NCBI GenBank assembly: GCA_018268755.1
Contig: JAFDVW010000020.1
Span: 26,997-90,996 of the forward strand
DNA length: 64,000 nucleotides
Source: Acidobacteriota bacterium
Lineage (GTDB): Bacteria > Acidobacteriota > Terriglobia > Terriglobales > Acidobacteriaceae
Direction: 5' to 3'
This document shows positions 23,776-32,329 of the stretch, one piece after another (position 1 is the first letter of the stretch; each line of letters starts with the position of its first letter). The notes below the pieces were generated by a model. It was not told the origin of the DNA, searched no databases, and was given only the letters and a program-made list of their open reading frames with translations. A program made the translations under genes and the position numbers.

Positions 23776-26171
23776 GGCCGAGGCGGCGCCTTTCCCAAAG
23801 GTAAGCGGATAAAGAATGTGGTGCCCCGGCCGGTTTCGGTTTCAAACCACAGCTTTCCCTGATGACGGTTGACCACCACGGAGTGGGCCAGGGCCAGGCC
23901 CTGCCCGGTCCCCATGCCCAGGGCCTTGGTGGTGAAGAAGGGTTCAAAGATACGGGAACGGATCGCGGCCGGAATCCCGCTTCCGGTGTCGCTGACCGAG
24001 ATTTCCGCCCAGTCCTCCACCCGCTTGGTGGCAATGGTGATTTTTCCCTTGCCGGGCGACGGGGCCTGGGACTGCACCTCCGCGATGGCATGGGCGGCGT
24101 TGATGATGAGGTTGAGAAACACCTGGTTCATTTCGCCCGCCAGACAGGGGACCAGCGGCAAGGAGGAGTCGAGCAAGGTGACGACGTCCGCGATGTACTT
24201 CCATTCATTGCGGGCCACGGTCACGGTGGTTTCAATCGCCCGGTTCAGGTCCACGCCCTTTTTCTCGTCCGAACCGGGATGGGAAAACTCCTTCATGGCG
24301 CGCACGATCCTTGCCACCCGGTCCACTCCCTCCAGCGACTGCTCGATGGCGTGGGGGATTTCCTGGGTCAGATATTCCAGCTCCGAGCGCTCCGCCGCCT
24401 CGTCGAAGGCCGTCAGAGTGGCGGGTGTGACCGTGCCCGCTTCGGCGGCTTGCCGCAGGCTGCGGCAGGTGGCTAGAAACTCCGCCAGCGCCTCCCAGGA
24501 CTCCTTCAGGAATCGTGTGTTGTCCCCCACGTATTGCGTAGGGGTATTGATCTCATGGGCAATGCCGGCGGCCAGCTGGCCGATGGCTTCCAGTTTCTGG
24601 GCCTGGCGTAACTGCTCTTCCAGGCCCTTGCGATCGGTCACGTCGGTGCCCGCCAAAATGTAACTGACACGGTGCGGGATGGAGGAGGGAATGCGGCGGA
24701 TCTGCAGATCCAGAAATCGGATCTTTTCGTCGCGCTCGAAAGCCAGCATCTCGGCATGCGAGACGCTTTCGGTGGCCAGCCAGCGCTGGATTTCTTCCCC
24801 GATATTGGACCGCACCCAGACAATGCCGCAATCGGGCAGCGGCTTTCCCATCACTTCTTCATCGCTCAGGCCGAAGACCTGGACCGCGGTAGGGTTCCAG
24901 CTGGTGATGTGGCCGGTGTCGTCGAGGCCGATCAAGATGGAAGGTATGGAGTGCAGCAGCAGCTGGGTTTCGGCATGGGCGGCTTGCAGCTGCTGTTCCG
25001 CCTGGATGCGGTCGTCCACGATGCGGCCTGCGATCACGATGCCATCCACATCGCCGAAAGAATTCCGCAACAATCCTCCCTGGCCTTCCATATGCCGCCA
25101 GGAACCGTCTTTGTGACGGATACGCAGAGCGATCAGCCCGGTCTGCCGCCCCGCCAGAAGCTCTTCCAGGTAGTGCATCGCGGTCGTGCGATCGTCAGGA
25201 TGCATTAACTGCAGCGCAGAAATCCCACGTACTTCGGCGGGCGCGTAGCCTAACCACACCTGGTGCGAAGGACTGGCATAGATGATTCCGGCGTCCGCAT
25301 CGACCACCGAGATCAGGTCCATAATGTTGTCCATGACGGCGCGTTGAAAGGCCTCGCTGCGGCGTAAGGCCTCTTCCGCTTCTTTTTTCTGCGTGATGTC
25401 GCGCAGCTGCACCACAAAGCAGGCGGGCTGCTTCTCCCCGTCGTAGACCAGCGCCAGAGTCAGGGCGGCCCAAACCACCGACCCCTGACGGGTGGAGAAC
25501 CGGCGCTCCACTTCGCCATCCGGCAGCTGTCCGTTGCGCGAGAGCTCCAGCAACATGCGCAAAGGCGGGGGATCTTCGGGATAGCCGATGTCGGGAAAGT
25601 TTCTGGGCAGGAGCTCGGGATTGTCGTAGCCCAGGAAACGGCACAGCGCCGGGTTGGTCTGGGTGAATGTGCCATCCAGGGAGACCACGGCCATGCCGAT
25701 GCCGGCGCACTCAAAGGCGCTGCGGAAGAGGGCTTCGCTTTCCCGCAGGGCGCGTTCCAGAATGATCTGCGAGCCGATCTGCACCCGGATGCGCAGCTCG
25801 CGCACATCGACCGGCTTGAAGATGCATTCATCGGCCCCGGCTTCCAGCGCTTCCAGGCGATCGTCCTGCTGGTCCCAGCGGGTGAGCACGATGACGTAGA
25901 AGTGCCGGCGCCGGGCCAAATGGCTCAGGCTGCGGCAGATCTCCGCCCCACCCCCTTCCACGATGTTCCAATCAATGACAGCGATGGTGGGGGGATTCGG
26001 CGATTGCATGGTACGCACCACGCTTTCGCCGTCGTTGGCCACCTGGACCTTGTAGCCGCTCTTGGCCAGCAGCGACTGTACGTGGGTCAGACTGATTTTG
26101 TCGCTGTCGGCCAGCAGAATGCTGGCCTGCCGCGTCATCGCGGAGGCTGTAGGTGAGGCTAGCGTGGCCAT
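23772..26171 (-). CDS. Hybrid sensor: receiver, three PAS domains and histidine kinase
   Basis: The protein has 799 residues with no transmembrane segments, so it is cytoplasmic. An N-terminal receiver (16-135, Asp67 in AVIDWN, Lys in FKPVD) is followed by PAS/PAC repeats (about 145-265, 275-395, 410-530). The HisKA region has the phospho-His in AAGIAHEINTPTQYV (near 539), and the HATPase domain has NLIINAAHAI, SDTGSGIP and GTGQGLALAHS. Signals are unknown. It is the first gene of a coupled trio with the two response regulators. The ATG at 26171 is preferred over an upstream TTG. Confidence 0.9.
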   Translation of the reverse strand: MATLASPTASAMTRQASILLADSDKISLTHVQSLLAKSGYKVQVANDGESVVRTMQSPNPPTIAVIDWNIVEGGGAEICRSLSHLARRRHFYVIVLTRWDQQDDRLEALEAGADECIFKPVDVRELRIRVQIGSQIILERALRESEALFRSAFECAGIGMAVVSLDGTFTQTNPALCRFLGYDNPELLPRNFPDIGYPEDPPPLRMLLELSRNGQLPDGEVERRFSTRQGSVVWAALTLALVYDGEKQPACFVVQLRDITQKKEAEEALRRSEAFQRAVMDNIMDLISVVDADAGIIYASPSHQVWLGYAPAEVRGISALQLMHPDDRTTAMHYLEELLAGRQTGLIALRIRHKDGSWRHMEGQGGLLRNSFGDVDGIVIAGRIVDDRIQAEQQLQAAHAETQLLLHSIPSILIGLDDTGHITSWNPTAVQVFGLSDEEVMGKPLPDCGIVWVRSNIGEEIQRWLATESVSHAEMLAFERDEKIRFLDLQIRRIPSSIPHRVSYILAGTDVTDRKGLEEQLRQAQKLEAIGQLAAGIAHEINTPTQYVGDNTRFLKESWEALAEFLATCRSLRQAAEAGTVTPATLTAFDEAAERSELEYLTQEIPHAIEQSLEGVDRVARIVRAMKEFSHPGSDEKKGVDLNRAIETTVTVARNEWKYIADVVTLLDSSLPLVPCLAGEMNQVFLNLIINAAHAIAEVQSQAPSPGKGKITIATKRVEDWAEISVSDTGSGIPAAIRSRIFEPFFTTKALGMGTGQGLALAHSVVVNRHQGKLWFETETGRGTTFFIRLPLGKAPPRP

Positions 26172-26212
26172 AGTTGCCCTGTAGGGCAAATCGGCACCGC
26201 CACTTGAATGCT

Positions 26213-27898
26213 TTAGGGCGCTTGGGGGAAAAATCGCGGCGGTTCCGGTTCGGCGGAGCCGTCGGCGCGCGGATCGGAGCCGCCGTAGTGGACCCCGGTT
26301 TTGCTGTCGGTCACCACTGCTTGGCCCCGTCCCATTTGGGTGGAATACGCCCCCACTACCTGCAGTTCATGGCCCATGGCCGAAAGTTGTTGCCGCACCT
26401 CGGACGGAACCCGCGACTCCATGGGCACGTGGCAGTCGAGTTCCGGCCCAACGGTGAAGCGGGCGTTTTCCAGCGCCTCCTGCACATTCATCCCGTAGTC
26501 CACGACATTGGAAACGAATTGGGCGTGCGCCACCGGCTGGTTCGAACCGCCCATAATGCCGAAGCCAATGTGTATGTCGCCGCGTTCCATGAAGGCCGGA
26601 ATAATGGTATGGAAGGGACGCTTGCGCGGCGCCAGGACGTTGGGATGGGCGGGATCAAGGGTGAAGAGCGCGCCGCGATTCTGCAATACAAAACCCATGC
26701 CGCGCACCGTGATGCCGGAGCCGAATGCCGAGTAGTTGCTCTGGATAAGGGAAACGATATTGCCGTCCTTATCGACCACGGTTAAATAAGTGGTGTCGCT
26801 GCCCGAGGGGGTGCCCGGGGCCACCGTGCAATCGGCTTTGTCGGGAGCGATCAGCCGGGCCCGTTCGCGGGCATACTCTTTGGAAAGAAGCCCCTGCACC
26901 GGCACCTTGGCGAAACGCGGATCAGCATCATAACGATAGAGGTCGGCGTAGGCGAGTTTCATGGCTTCCATCTTTTTGTGCAACTCGACGACGCTGAGCG
27001 GGCCCCCGGGAGAGGCCGGCTTGGTCTCCATGAGGTTCAGCATTTCCAGCGCGGCCATGCCTTGCCCGTTGGGCGGAAGCTCATAGATTCTCCAGCCCCG
27101 ATATGTGGTGAAGATGGGCTCGACCCACTCTGGCTTGAATTGTTGCAGATCGGCCACGGTCATGGTGCCACCCAGCGCATGCGAGGTGGTCACGATGGCC
27201 TGCGCGATGGGGCCGTTGTAGTAGGCCTTGGCCCCGCCATTCGCGATGGCGCGCAAGGCATTGGCCAGATCAGGGTTGCGGAAGACTTCGCCCACCGCGG
27301 GTGGTTTGTCGTGCGCTAGATAGATGCGCTTGCTCTCGGCGTCCGAGCTCAGCTTTTTTATGCCTCCCATCCAGTAGCCGTGAATGATCTCAGGCACGGG
27401 ATAACCCTGCTCGGCATAGAAGATGGCGGGCTGCAGAATTTCTTTCCAGGGTAAGCGGCCAAAGCGCTGGTGCAATTCTCCCCACCCGGCGACGGCGCCG
27501 GGAACGGTGACGGAGTCAATTCCGTCCTGAGGCATGGCGGTGGCGCCTTTTTCTTTCATGTGGGCCGGAGTCAGTCCCTGGGGAGCCCATCCGCTGGCAT
27601 TCAAGCCATACAACTTGCCGGTCTTGGCCTCCCAATAAATCACAAATAGGTCGCCACCGATTCCGTTCATCATGGGCTCGGTCACGCCGAGTGTGGCGTT
27701 GGCCGCGATAGCGGCGTCCACGGCCGAGCCGCCCCGCGCCAGCACTTGCGCCCCCGCCTGCGAGGCCAGGGTGTGGCTGGTGGCCACAATGCCGTAGTTG
27801 GTGATGACCATGGAGCGGGCGGTGTCACGTTCCTGGGCGAAGCCGAGGGCGGCTAGGCCCACACAGCAGAGCAAGCAGAAAAATGTGCGCAGCGACAT
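26213..27898 (-). CDS. ggt: Gamma-glutamyltransferase
   Basis: The protein has 561 residues from the ATG at 27898, with a signal peptide (about 1-22, ending GFAQ). Family motifs are GGSAVDAAIAANATLGVTEPMMNGIGGD, split as usual, and the autoprocessing site SGSDTTYLTVVDKDGN, where Thr369 should become the N-terminal nucleophile of the small subunit. GSGI and MGGSNQPVAHAQ follow. It cleaves glutathione or other gamma-glutamyl compounds in the periplasm. Its 5' end is divergent from the NTF2-like gene. Confidence 0.94.
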   Translation of the reverse strand: MSLRTFFCLLCCVGLAALGFAQERDTARSMVITNYGIVATSHTLASQAGAQVLARGGSAVDAAIAANATLGVTEPMMNGIGGDLFVIYWEAKTGKLYGLNASGWAPQGLTPAHMKEKGATAMPQDGIDSVTVPGAVAGWGELHQRFGRLPWKEILQPAIFYAEQGYPVPEIIHGYWMGGIKKLSSDAESKRIYLAHDKPPAVGEVFRNPDLANALRAIANGGAKAYYNGPIAQAIVTTSHALGGTMTVADLQQFKPEWVEPIFTTYRGWRIYELPPNGQGMAALEMLNLMETKPASPGGPLSVVELHKKMEAMKLAYADLYRYDADPRFAKVPVQGLLSKEYARERARLIAPDKADCTVAPGTPSGSDTTYLTVVDKDGNIVSLIQSNYSAFGSGITVRGMGFVLQNRGALFTLDPAHPNVLAPRKRPFHTIIPAFMERGDIHIGFGIMGGSNQPVAHAQFVSNVVDYGMNVQEALENARFTVGPELDCHVPMESRVPSEVRQQLSAMGHELQVVGAYSTQMGRGQAVVTDSKTGVHYGGSDPRADGSAEPEPPRFFPQAP

Positions 27899-28078
27899 GA
27901 AGTGGTTCACCTGGGCGAAAAGTCCTGGCAAGCTTACCAGAGGGGCATGTTCCGGGGGACGTTCCAGCCCTTTCAATCAGGAAAAGCTGACAGCCGTGCC
28001 GCGAGCTGCCGCGAAACCAAAGTCACTTGCAGGGCAGGCCCGCTTCCCGCCAACATAGCCACATTGGGGATGGGGAAA

Positions 28079-28531
28079 ATGGGAAATCTACGCGCTGCGT
28101 GCCTGGCCATCGTACTGTGCTGCCTGAGCCTTGCCGCCGCCGCGCAGCAGAAGGACAAGTCATCGATCGAGAGCAAATTGATCGCCCTCGAGAACGCCTG
28201 GAACCAGGCCCAGCTTCACCACGACAATAAGGCCCTGAACACGCTGGTGGCCGATACCTTTACCTATACCGATTACGACGGCACGGTCATGAACAAGGCG
28301 CAGTTTCTGGCCGACCTGAAGGACCCCGCCTACCACGCCACGCTCATCGCCAACGAAGATGTGCGGGTGCAGATTTACGATCAGACCGCCGTCATCATCG
28401 GCACCTATCACAGCAAAGGCACCTACAAGGGGAAGGCCTTCGACCATTGGGGCCGCTTCACCGATACCTGGGTCCACCGCGACGGACAATGGCAGTGCGT
28501 GGCCAGCCACACCAACCTCATCGACAAATAA
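28079..28531 (+). CDS. Exported NTF2-like (DUF4440/SnoaL-type) protein
   Basis: The protein has 150 residues with a signal peptide ending AAAAQ. The remaining ~125 residues form a cone-shaped NTF2 fold: helix IESKLIALENAWNQAQLHHDNKALNTLVAD, then TFTYTDYDGTVMNKAQFLADL and GRFTDTWVHRDGQWQCVASH. DUF4440 proteins include ligand-binding proteins and small enzymes; none of the residues points to a reaction. The start at 28079 follows GGGGA; an ATG at 28070 is equally possible. It converges on the PEGA gene, 2 nt apart. Confidence 0.72.
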   Translation: MGNLRAACLAIVLCCLSLAAAAQQKDKSSIESKLIALENAWNQAQLHHDNKALNTLVADTFTYTDYDGTVMNKAQFLADLKDPAYHATLIANEDVRVQIYDQTAVIIGTYHSKGTYKGKAFDHWGRFTDTWVHRDGQWQCVASHTNLIDK

Positions 28532-28533
28532 TT

Positions 28534-29127
28534 TTACGATCCGCTCTTCACCAGCTCGGTCTTCAATTTGAATTTCTGGTTTGGCGCCAGATCGAGCGTG
28601 GTCTCAAACCGCTCATATCCCGGCAGGCTGAGGCTGATCTTGCGCTTTCCCGGCGCGACCAACAGCGCCTTACCCACGCCGTCGAACTCCGCCACGTGCC
28701 CGATATAAAGACCGTCGACAAAGACCGCGGCGCGGTCGGGCTTCACGTCCATCTTGATCTCGGCCGTGACCGCCGGAGTCCGCAAGTGGGGATCCTTGGC
28801 CATCACGACCCGCACCAGCTGTTTCTGCCCTGGGCCCACTGTGATCTTCTGCGTGAAGTCGAGATATCCGCCCTGGCGCGCCACAATCGTGTGTTCGCCG
28901 GGCAAGAGCAGAATCTTCTTCGAGCCTTTCAGCTCTTTCACGAAGCCGAGATACTGGCCGTCCACCCACACGCCCGAAGTCTGCTCCACTTTGCTGGCCC
29001 CCTCGAGCTGCACTTCGCCCAGCACCTGATTGTCGGCGGCGCGAGCCGGGCCGCACCACAGCAGCACTAGCAGGACCAGCAGCCCGGTGGTGTGAGCAGG
29101 AATTGCCCTTCGCTCTGTACGTGTCAT
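28534..29127 (-). CDS. Exported PEGA-domain protein
   Basis: The protein has 197 residues. The start at 29127 lies behind GGGAGGAA and gives a signal peptide ending GPARA. Two PEGA-like beta units are visible: GVWVDGQYLGFVKEL with LLPGEHTIVARQGGYLDF, and AVFVDGLYIGHVAEF with VAPGKRKISLSLPGYERF. PEGA modules are short surface-layer-type repeats that bind carbohydrate or protein outside the cell. There is no anchor, so it is probably periplasmic or released. Confidence 0.78.
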   Translation of the reverse strand: MTRTERRAIPAHTTGLLVLLVLLWCGPARAADNQVLGEVQLEGASKVEQTSGVWVDGQYLGFVKELKGSKKILLLPGEHTIVARQGGYLDFTQKITVGPGQKQLVRVVMAKDPHLRTPAVTAEIKMDVKPDRAAVFVDGLYIGHVAEFDGVGKALLVAPGKRKISLSLPGYERFETTLDLAPNQKFKLKTELVKSGS

Positions 29128-29235
29128 ATTTCCTCCCGCGTTTTGGATGACGCCGCCGGAGCCAGATGTTGCGGCCCGAAAATGCAGGGGGAAAAGAAGA
29201 TGCAGGGAAGTGAGAATGTGATCGGCTCGATGTGG

Positions 29236-29255
29236 GGCGGGCACTCTTGCCCGCC
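29236..29255. repeat. GCGGGC-type hairpin
   Basis: GGCGGGCA and TGCCCGCC form a perfect 8-bp stem with a 4-nt loop. Similar hairpins stand at 32092-32112, 32222-32242 and 50990-51009. Confidence 0.55.
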
Positions 29256-29289
29256 TGAGTGCGTGTCCATTCCTAATGCTTTTTTCCGA

Positions 29290-29327
29290 TTGTCATTCCG
29301 AATCCGCTTCAGCGGTGAGGAATCTGC
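29290..29327. repeat. TCATTCCGAG-type repeat fragment
   Basis: TTGTCATTCCGAATCCGC followed by GGTGAGGAATCTGC matches the left part of the element at 3561-3705, but no inverted right end is seen. The 343-bp gap between the PEGA gene and the tRNA holds this, the hairpin at 29236 and the tRNA promoter. Confidence 0.55.
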
Positions 29328-29423
29328 TTTTGCTGTCCCAGACTCCGGCTCCGGCAAATTTCTCGCGCCGTGCCTGCCCTCTCCGCCGATTTTCCGCTAT
29401 AATGAGACCCAGCGCCGGCACGC

Positions 29424-29452
29424 TTCACCTCGCCCGCTGCTCACGCTATACT
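29424..29452 (+). promoter_or_regulatory. Promoter of tRNA-Arg(ACG)
   Basis: TTCACC (29424-29429) and TATACT (29447-29452) are spaced 17 nt and lie 18 nt before the tRNA, a good sigma70-type match in the right place. A second TATAAT at 29398-29403 lies further upstream. Confidence 0.6.
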
Positions 29453-29470
29453 TGCCTCACCGCAGGAAAA

Positions 29471-29547
29471 GCGCCCTTAGCTCAGTTGGATAGAGCGTCT
29501 GGCTACGAACCAGAAGGTCGGGAGTTCGAATCTCTCAGGGCGCACCA
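29471..29547 (+). tRNA. tRNA-Arg (anticodon ACG)
   Basis: The cloverleaf is complete: acceptor GCGCCCT/AGGGCGC, D-stem GCTC/GAGC, anticodon stem TCTGG/CCAGA with ACG at 29505-29507, T-stem GGGAG/CTCTC around TTCGAAT, discriminator A, and an encoded CCA at 29545-29547. A34 would be edited to inosine by TadA to read CGU/CGC/CGA. A T-rich stretch follows shortly after. Confidence 0.97.
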
Positions 29548-29627
29548 TACACTCCCCGTGCTTTTTCTGAATCTTCTTTCCTTTCGATTGCGCCACAGTT
29601 TTGAAATCAAAACTGCAAATCTTGACT

Positions 29628-29657
29628 ATTTCGAGTCCGCTTCAGCGGCAAGGAATA
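29628..29657. repeat. TCATTCCGAG-type repeat remnant
   Basis: TTTCGAGTCCGCTTCAGCGG then CAAGGAAT resembles the copy at 29290. It lies between tRNA-Arg and the orphan gene. Confidence 0.4.
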
Positions 29658-29693
29658 TTGAGGTCACATTATCTTTAAAAACTTGCCGGCGTT

Positions 29694-30563
29694 CTACGTC
29701 ACGTTGACTCTTAGATATTCACACCATTGATGCGTAGTAACATTCCACACGCTGAAAAACACAACTCGCTCTGTGCTGATAGCAAAGGTCTTGGCAAAAG
29801 CGATCGCTTGAATTTCCTTTAATAACGGAAACTTCGAGGCTTGTTCACGGATTATTTCCAAAATGCTATTGTCACTGTCAGTGATAGTTGGTTGTTCTAT
29901 TAATAGAAAACGCAGTTCAGCATTAGCGATGGCAAGTTTTGGGAGCTTCCGGTTCAATGCCCGACACACGGGCTGAACGAGACGATTTTCACTAGGCAGG
30001 ACTCCGTGTACACAGATTTGCCTGTCACCCTGAATCCCATCCCACACCTCCACATCCACTTTGATGCTTGCAGTTCGTCCATCGGGCAGTGAAACTGGAA
30101 TATTGAATAAGCGCGTGAGATTATCACGTGGCGCGAGCCCTGGAAGTTCACGGAGAGCCCATAGCCTCAGGCCTTCCAATACTCTGTCTTGATGCTTTCG
30201 AAGTGTCCGGCCAATGAAGTTTGGGTGGAAGTACAACTGATACCATCTGTCACGCACGTCGGGTAATTTTACCGCCTCCAAACAACGGGCAATAGGCGCC
30301 AAAAGCTTTTCTTGTTCAGGTTGTCCATCAAAGGAAAAAATGCGTGTGTGTTCTATCGCTAAACGCATCCCGCCTTCCGCGCTTGCTATAACCTCCACAT
30401 TTGAGTCGTGTTGAGGCATCCAGTGTGGATTCTTGGCAAACTCCCCATTTTGGAAAGCGTTCAGGAAAAGTTCGACGATCTTGTCATCATTCTGTACGCG
30501 CAGTGGAGCCGGACACGAGACGTGTCTGGTCAATTCCAAACGGGATTTAATTTGCCCCGACAT
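29694..30563 (-). CDS. Hypothetical protein in AT-richer island next to tRNA-Arg
   Basis: The protein has 289 residues from the ATG at 30563; the frame continues to a TTG at 30647. I recognise no family. There is no signal peptide and no transmembrane segment. It is a mixed alpha/beta protein with a basic helical middle (FHPNFIGRTLRKHQDRVLEGLRLW) and a DVEVWDG segment. The base composition is visibly more AT-rich than all neighbours, and with the adjoining tRNA gene this suggests horizontal acquisition. Confidence 0.5.
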   Translation of the reverse strand: MSGQIKSRLELTRHVSCPAPLRVQNDDKIVELFLNAFQNGEFAKNPHWMPQHDSNVEVIASAEGGMRLAIEHTRIFSFDGQPEQEKLLAPIARCLEAVKLPDVRDRWYQLYFHPNFIGRTLRKHQDRVLEGLRLWALRELPGLAPRDNLTRLFNIPVSLPDGRTASIKVDVEVWDGIQGDRQICVHGVLPSENRLVQPVCRALNRKLPKLAIANAELRFLLIEQPTITDSDNSILEIIREQASKFPLLKEIQAIAFAKTFAISTERVVFFSVWNVTTHQWCEYLRVNVT

Positions 30564-30707
30564 TTCAAAAGTACACCAATAGTGTATCCCGGCGTTTTCT
30601 GCTCGTTGAAGACCACTATGAAAACAGTTGACGAGTGGCCCACTCAAGCATTTTCCTAAAGTTCCGCGGCATTTTTCTCACCCGCATCCTCATAAGCCCC
30701 GACCCGG

Positions 30708-30713
30708 TATAAT
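30708..30713 (+). promoter_or_regulatory. Candidate -10 element for the FMN-binding protein
   Basis: A perfect TATAAT in the context CGGTATAATTTTCC lies 45 nt before the start codon. No clear -35. Confidence 0.4.
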
Positions 30714-30758
30714 TTTCCCTAGAGGCTCGTTCGCACGGACGTCGCCCCAGGAGGCCTC

Positions 30759-31211
30759 ATGCGTATCGTTCCAATCTCCGAAGATGAGTGCAGGGAATTA
30801 TTGCAGCGTGTGCCGTTTGGCCGGTTGGGCTGTGCGCTGAACGACCAGCCTTATGTCGTCCCCATTGATTTCGCCTACGAGCCGGAACACCTGTTCGTCT
30901 TCTCCACTGCCGGCAAAAAAGTGGAGTGGATGCGGCAGAACCCCAAAGTCTGCGTGCAGGTGGACGAGATCGGCAACTGGTCGAACTGGACCAGCGTGAT
31001 CGTGACCGGCACCTTCCTGGAGCTGCGCGAACCGCAATACACGGGGCAGCGCGAGCACGCCCGCGAGCAGCTGGCGCAAAGCTCCAAGTGGTGGCGCATC
31101 CCGCTGGCCGAGCGCCGCGAGCCGATCGAAGATTTGGCCATCGAACCGGTGTTCTTCCGCATCGACATTACAGGAATGAGCGGCATTCGCTCCATCCCGG
31201 AAGCCGAATAA
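30759..31211 (+). CDS. Pyridoxamine 5'-phosphate oxidase-like FMN-binding protein
   Basis: The protein has 150 residues. It starts behind CAGGAGG. The split-barrel flavin fold is indicated by CRELLQRVPFGRLGCALNDQPYVVPIDFAYE, FVFSTAGKKVEWMRQNPKVCVQVDE and SVIVTGTFLEL in sequence. It belongs to the NimA-like or pyridoxamine oxidase-like group of small FMN or heme-binding oxidoreductases. The reaction cannot be told from the sequence. Hairpins follow the stop codon. Confidence 0.82.
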   Translation: MRIVPISEDECRELLQRVPFGRLGCALNDQPYVVPIDFAYEPEHLFVFSTAGKKVEWMRQNPKVCVQVDEIGNWSNWTSVIVTGTFLELREPQYTGQREHAREQLAQSSKWWRIPLAERREPIEDLAIEPVFFRIDITGMSGIRSIPEAE

Positions 31212-31298
31212 GGCCGCGTCCGCAGGGCAGGTGAGGACATCCTTCGGCTGGCGCAGGACAGGCTCTGTCCCTACATGACTATTCTCGGAACATGAAGG

Positions 31299-31338
31299 CC
31301 CAGATGTCCTCATCTGGGCGGGCGAGCCAAGGCTCGCC
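31299..31338 (+). terminator. Tandem hairpins downstream of the FMN-binding gene
   Basis: CCCAGATG/CATCTGGG (31299-31318) is followed at once by GGCGAGCC/GGCTCGCC (31321-31338) and CAAAAT. Stems are perfect but there is no real T-run, so this may be a transcript stabiliser or repeat instead of a terminator. Confidence 0.35.
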
Positions 31339-31348
31339 AAAATGCTCT

Positions 31349-31445
31349 GTCGTTCCGAGGAGTGATATGACGAGGAATCCCTCTACCAGTAGGAGTAGAT
31401 GAGCGGGTAGGGATTCTTCGTCGCATCTGCTCCTCAGAATGACAA
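31349..31445. repeat. TCATTCCGAG-type element with inverted ends
   Basis: TGTCGTTCCGAGGAG (31349-31363) mirrors CTCCTCAGAATGACA (31431-31445) with two mismatches. The body contains ACGAGGAATCCCTC and its mirror GGGATTCTTCGTCGC. A further loose right end, CTCCTCAGAATGACA, lies near 31475-31489. This fills the 310-bp gap before the EamA gene. Confidence 0.55.
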
Positions 31446-31521
31446 TACCCCAAAGTCGCGAATGGTTCGCTGCTACTCCTCAGAATGACAACATCGAAGC
31501 AAATGTTGCGCGACGTCGTCT

Positions 31522-31938
31522 CTACGCATACGCCAGCACGATGGCCCCGGCAAAGATGAAGCTTCCGCCCACCCAATGGTGCCAGGTCAGGTGTTCGTGC
31601 AGAAAGATCGCCGCCAGGGCGATGGCCACCACCACGCTGAGTTTGTCCACCGGGGCCACCCGCGAAGCTTCGCCCAGCTGTAGCGCCCGGAAATAACATA
31701 GCCAGGAAAGCCCGGTGGCAATGCCGGAGAGAACCAGAAAAATCCAGGTGCGCCGTCCCAGGGTGGAGAGGGGTTGCTGGTTGGTGGCCAGAGCCACCGC
31801 CCAGGCAAAGACCAGAATGACCACGGTGCGGATGGCGGTGGCTAGATTGGAATCCACATCCTTTACCCCAACCTTGGCCAGCACCGCGGTGGCCCCGGCA
31901 AAGAATGCGGAGAGCAGCGCCCAGACAAACCAGCTCAT
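31522..31938 (-). CDS. Half-size EamA-type membrane transporter
   Basis: The protein has 138 residues and about five transmembrane segments, beginning WFVWALLSAFFAGATAVLAKVG. The start at 31938 is set by GGAGGAT upstream; the frame continues before it without a better start. A single EamA unit is present (RAPVD-like SRVAPVDKLSVVVAIALAAIFL and HHWVGGSFIFAGAIVLAY), where most EamA exporters have two. Like EmrE-sized proteins it probably works as a dimer. Substrate unknown. Confidence 0.8.
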   Translation of the reverse strand: MSWFVWALLSAFFAGATAVLAKVGVKDVDSNLATAIRTVVILVFAWAVALATNQQPLSTLGRRTWIFLVLSGIATGLSWLCYFRALQLGEASRVAPVDKLSVVVAIALAAIFLHEHLTWHHWVGGSFIFAGAIVLAYA

Positions 31939-32029
31939 GGCCGTATCCTCCTGGCCCTCCATTATGAAGGGCAGGAAACGACTGGCAAAGCCAGCGGGCA
32001 AAAAACATTGGGGACACTTCAATTTTTCA

Positions 32030-32069
32030 GGTGAGCTTCGCTCACCCCGACGGACGAGGGCGGCCGTCG
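32030..32069 (+). repeat. Double-hairpin repeat GGTGAGC/CGACGG, copy 1
   Basis: GGTGAGC-TTC-GCTCACC (32030-32046) is followed by CGACGG ... CCGTCG (32048-32069). The same pair of hairpins occurs in the opposite orientation at 41197-41236, in both cases next to an AATTT or AAATT run. Confidence 0.6.
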
Positions 32070-32091
32070 CTACGTATTCCTGCTCATGTGG

Positions 32092-32242
32092 GCGCGGGCG
32101 TTTCGCCCGCGCGGGCCGGCACAAACTGCAATCCGCCACGAACCCGAAGCCTGGAAAGTCTCTGCGAAACCAGGGGCGGGGCATTTACGGCTTTGGTAGT
32201 TCCATCACTCTTGCTTGCCCAGCGCGGGCGAGACGCCCGCGC
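32092..32242. repeat. Paired GCGCGGGCG palindromes
   Basis: GCGCGGGCG-TTT-CGCCCGCGC (32092-32112) and GCGCGGGCG-AGA-CGCCCGCGC (32222-32242) are perfect 9-bp stems, flanked by GTGG and CCAC so that the two units face each other. Together with the repeat at 32030 they occupy most of the 391-bp gap between EamA and the M48 gene. No coding region is seen there. Confidence 0.55.
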
Positions 32243-32329
32243 CCACAAAAAACTCGCCACTCCGCGGAGCCGGCATTTTTTACTTCTGCCGGCTTAGCTC
32301 GTATACTGCCCTGCGCGCAGGAGACCTGC

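Noticed and set aside
29548..29693. Integration direct repeat of the tRNA 3' end
   Set aside because: No repeat of the tRNA 3' sequence was found near the orphan gene; the stretch holds only a TCATTCCGAG-type remnant.
31349..31445. Possible CRISPR-like or attenuator array
   Set aside because: There is only a single inverted-end element with no regular spacing or spacers; it fits the TCATTCCGAG family.
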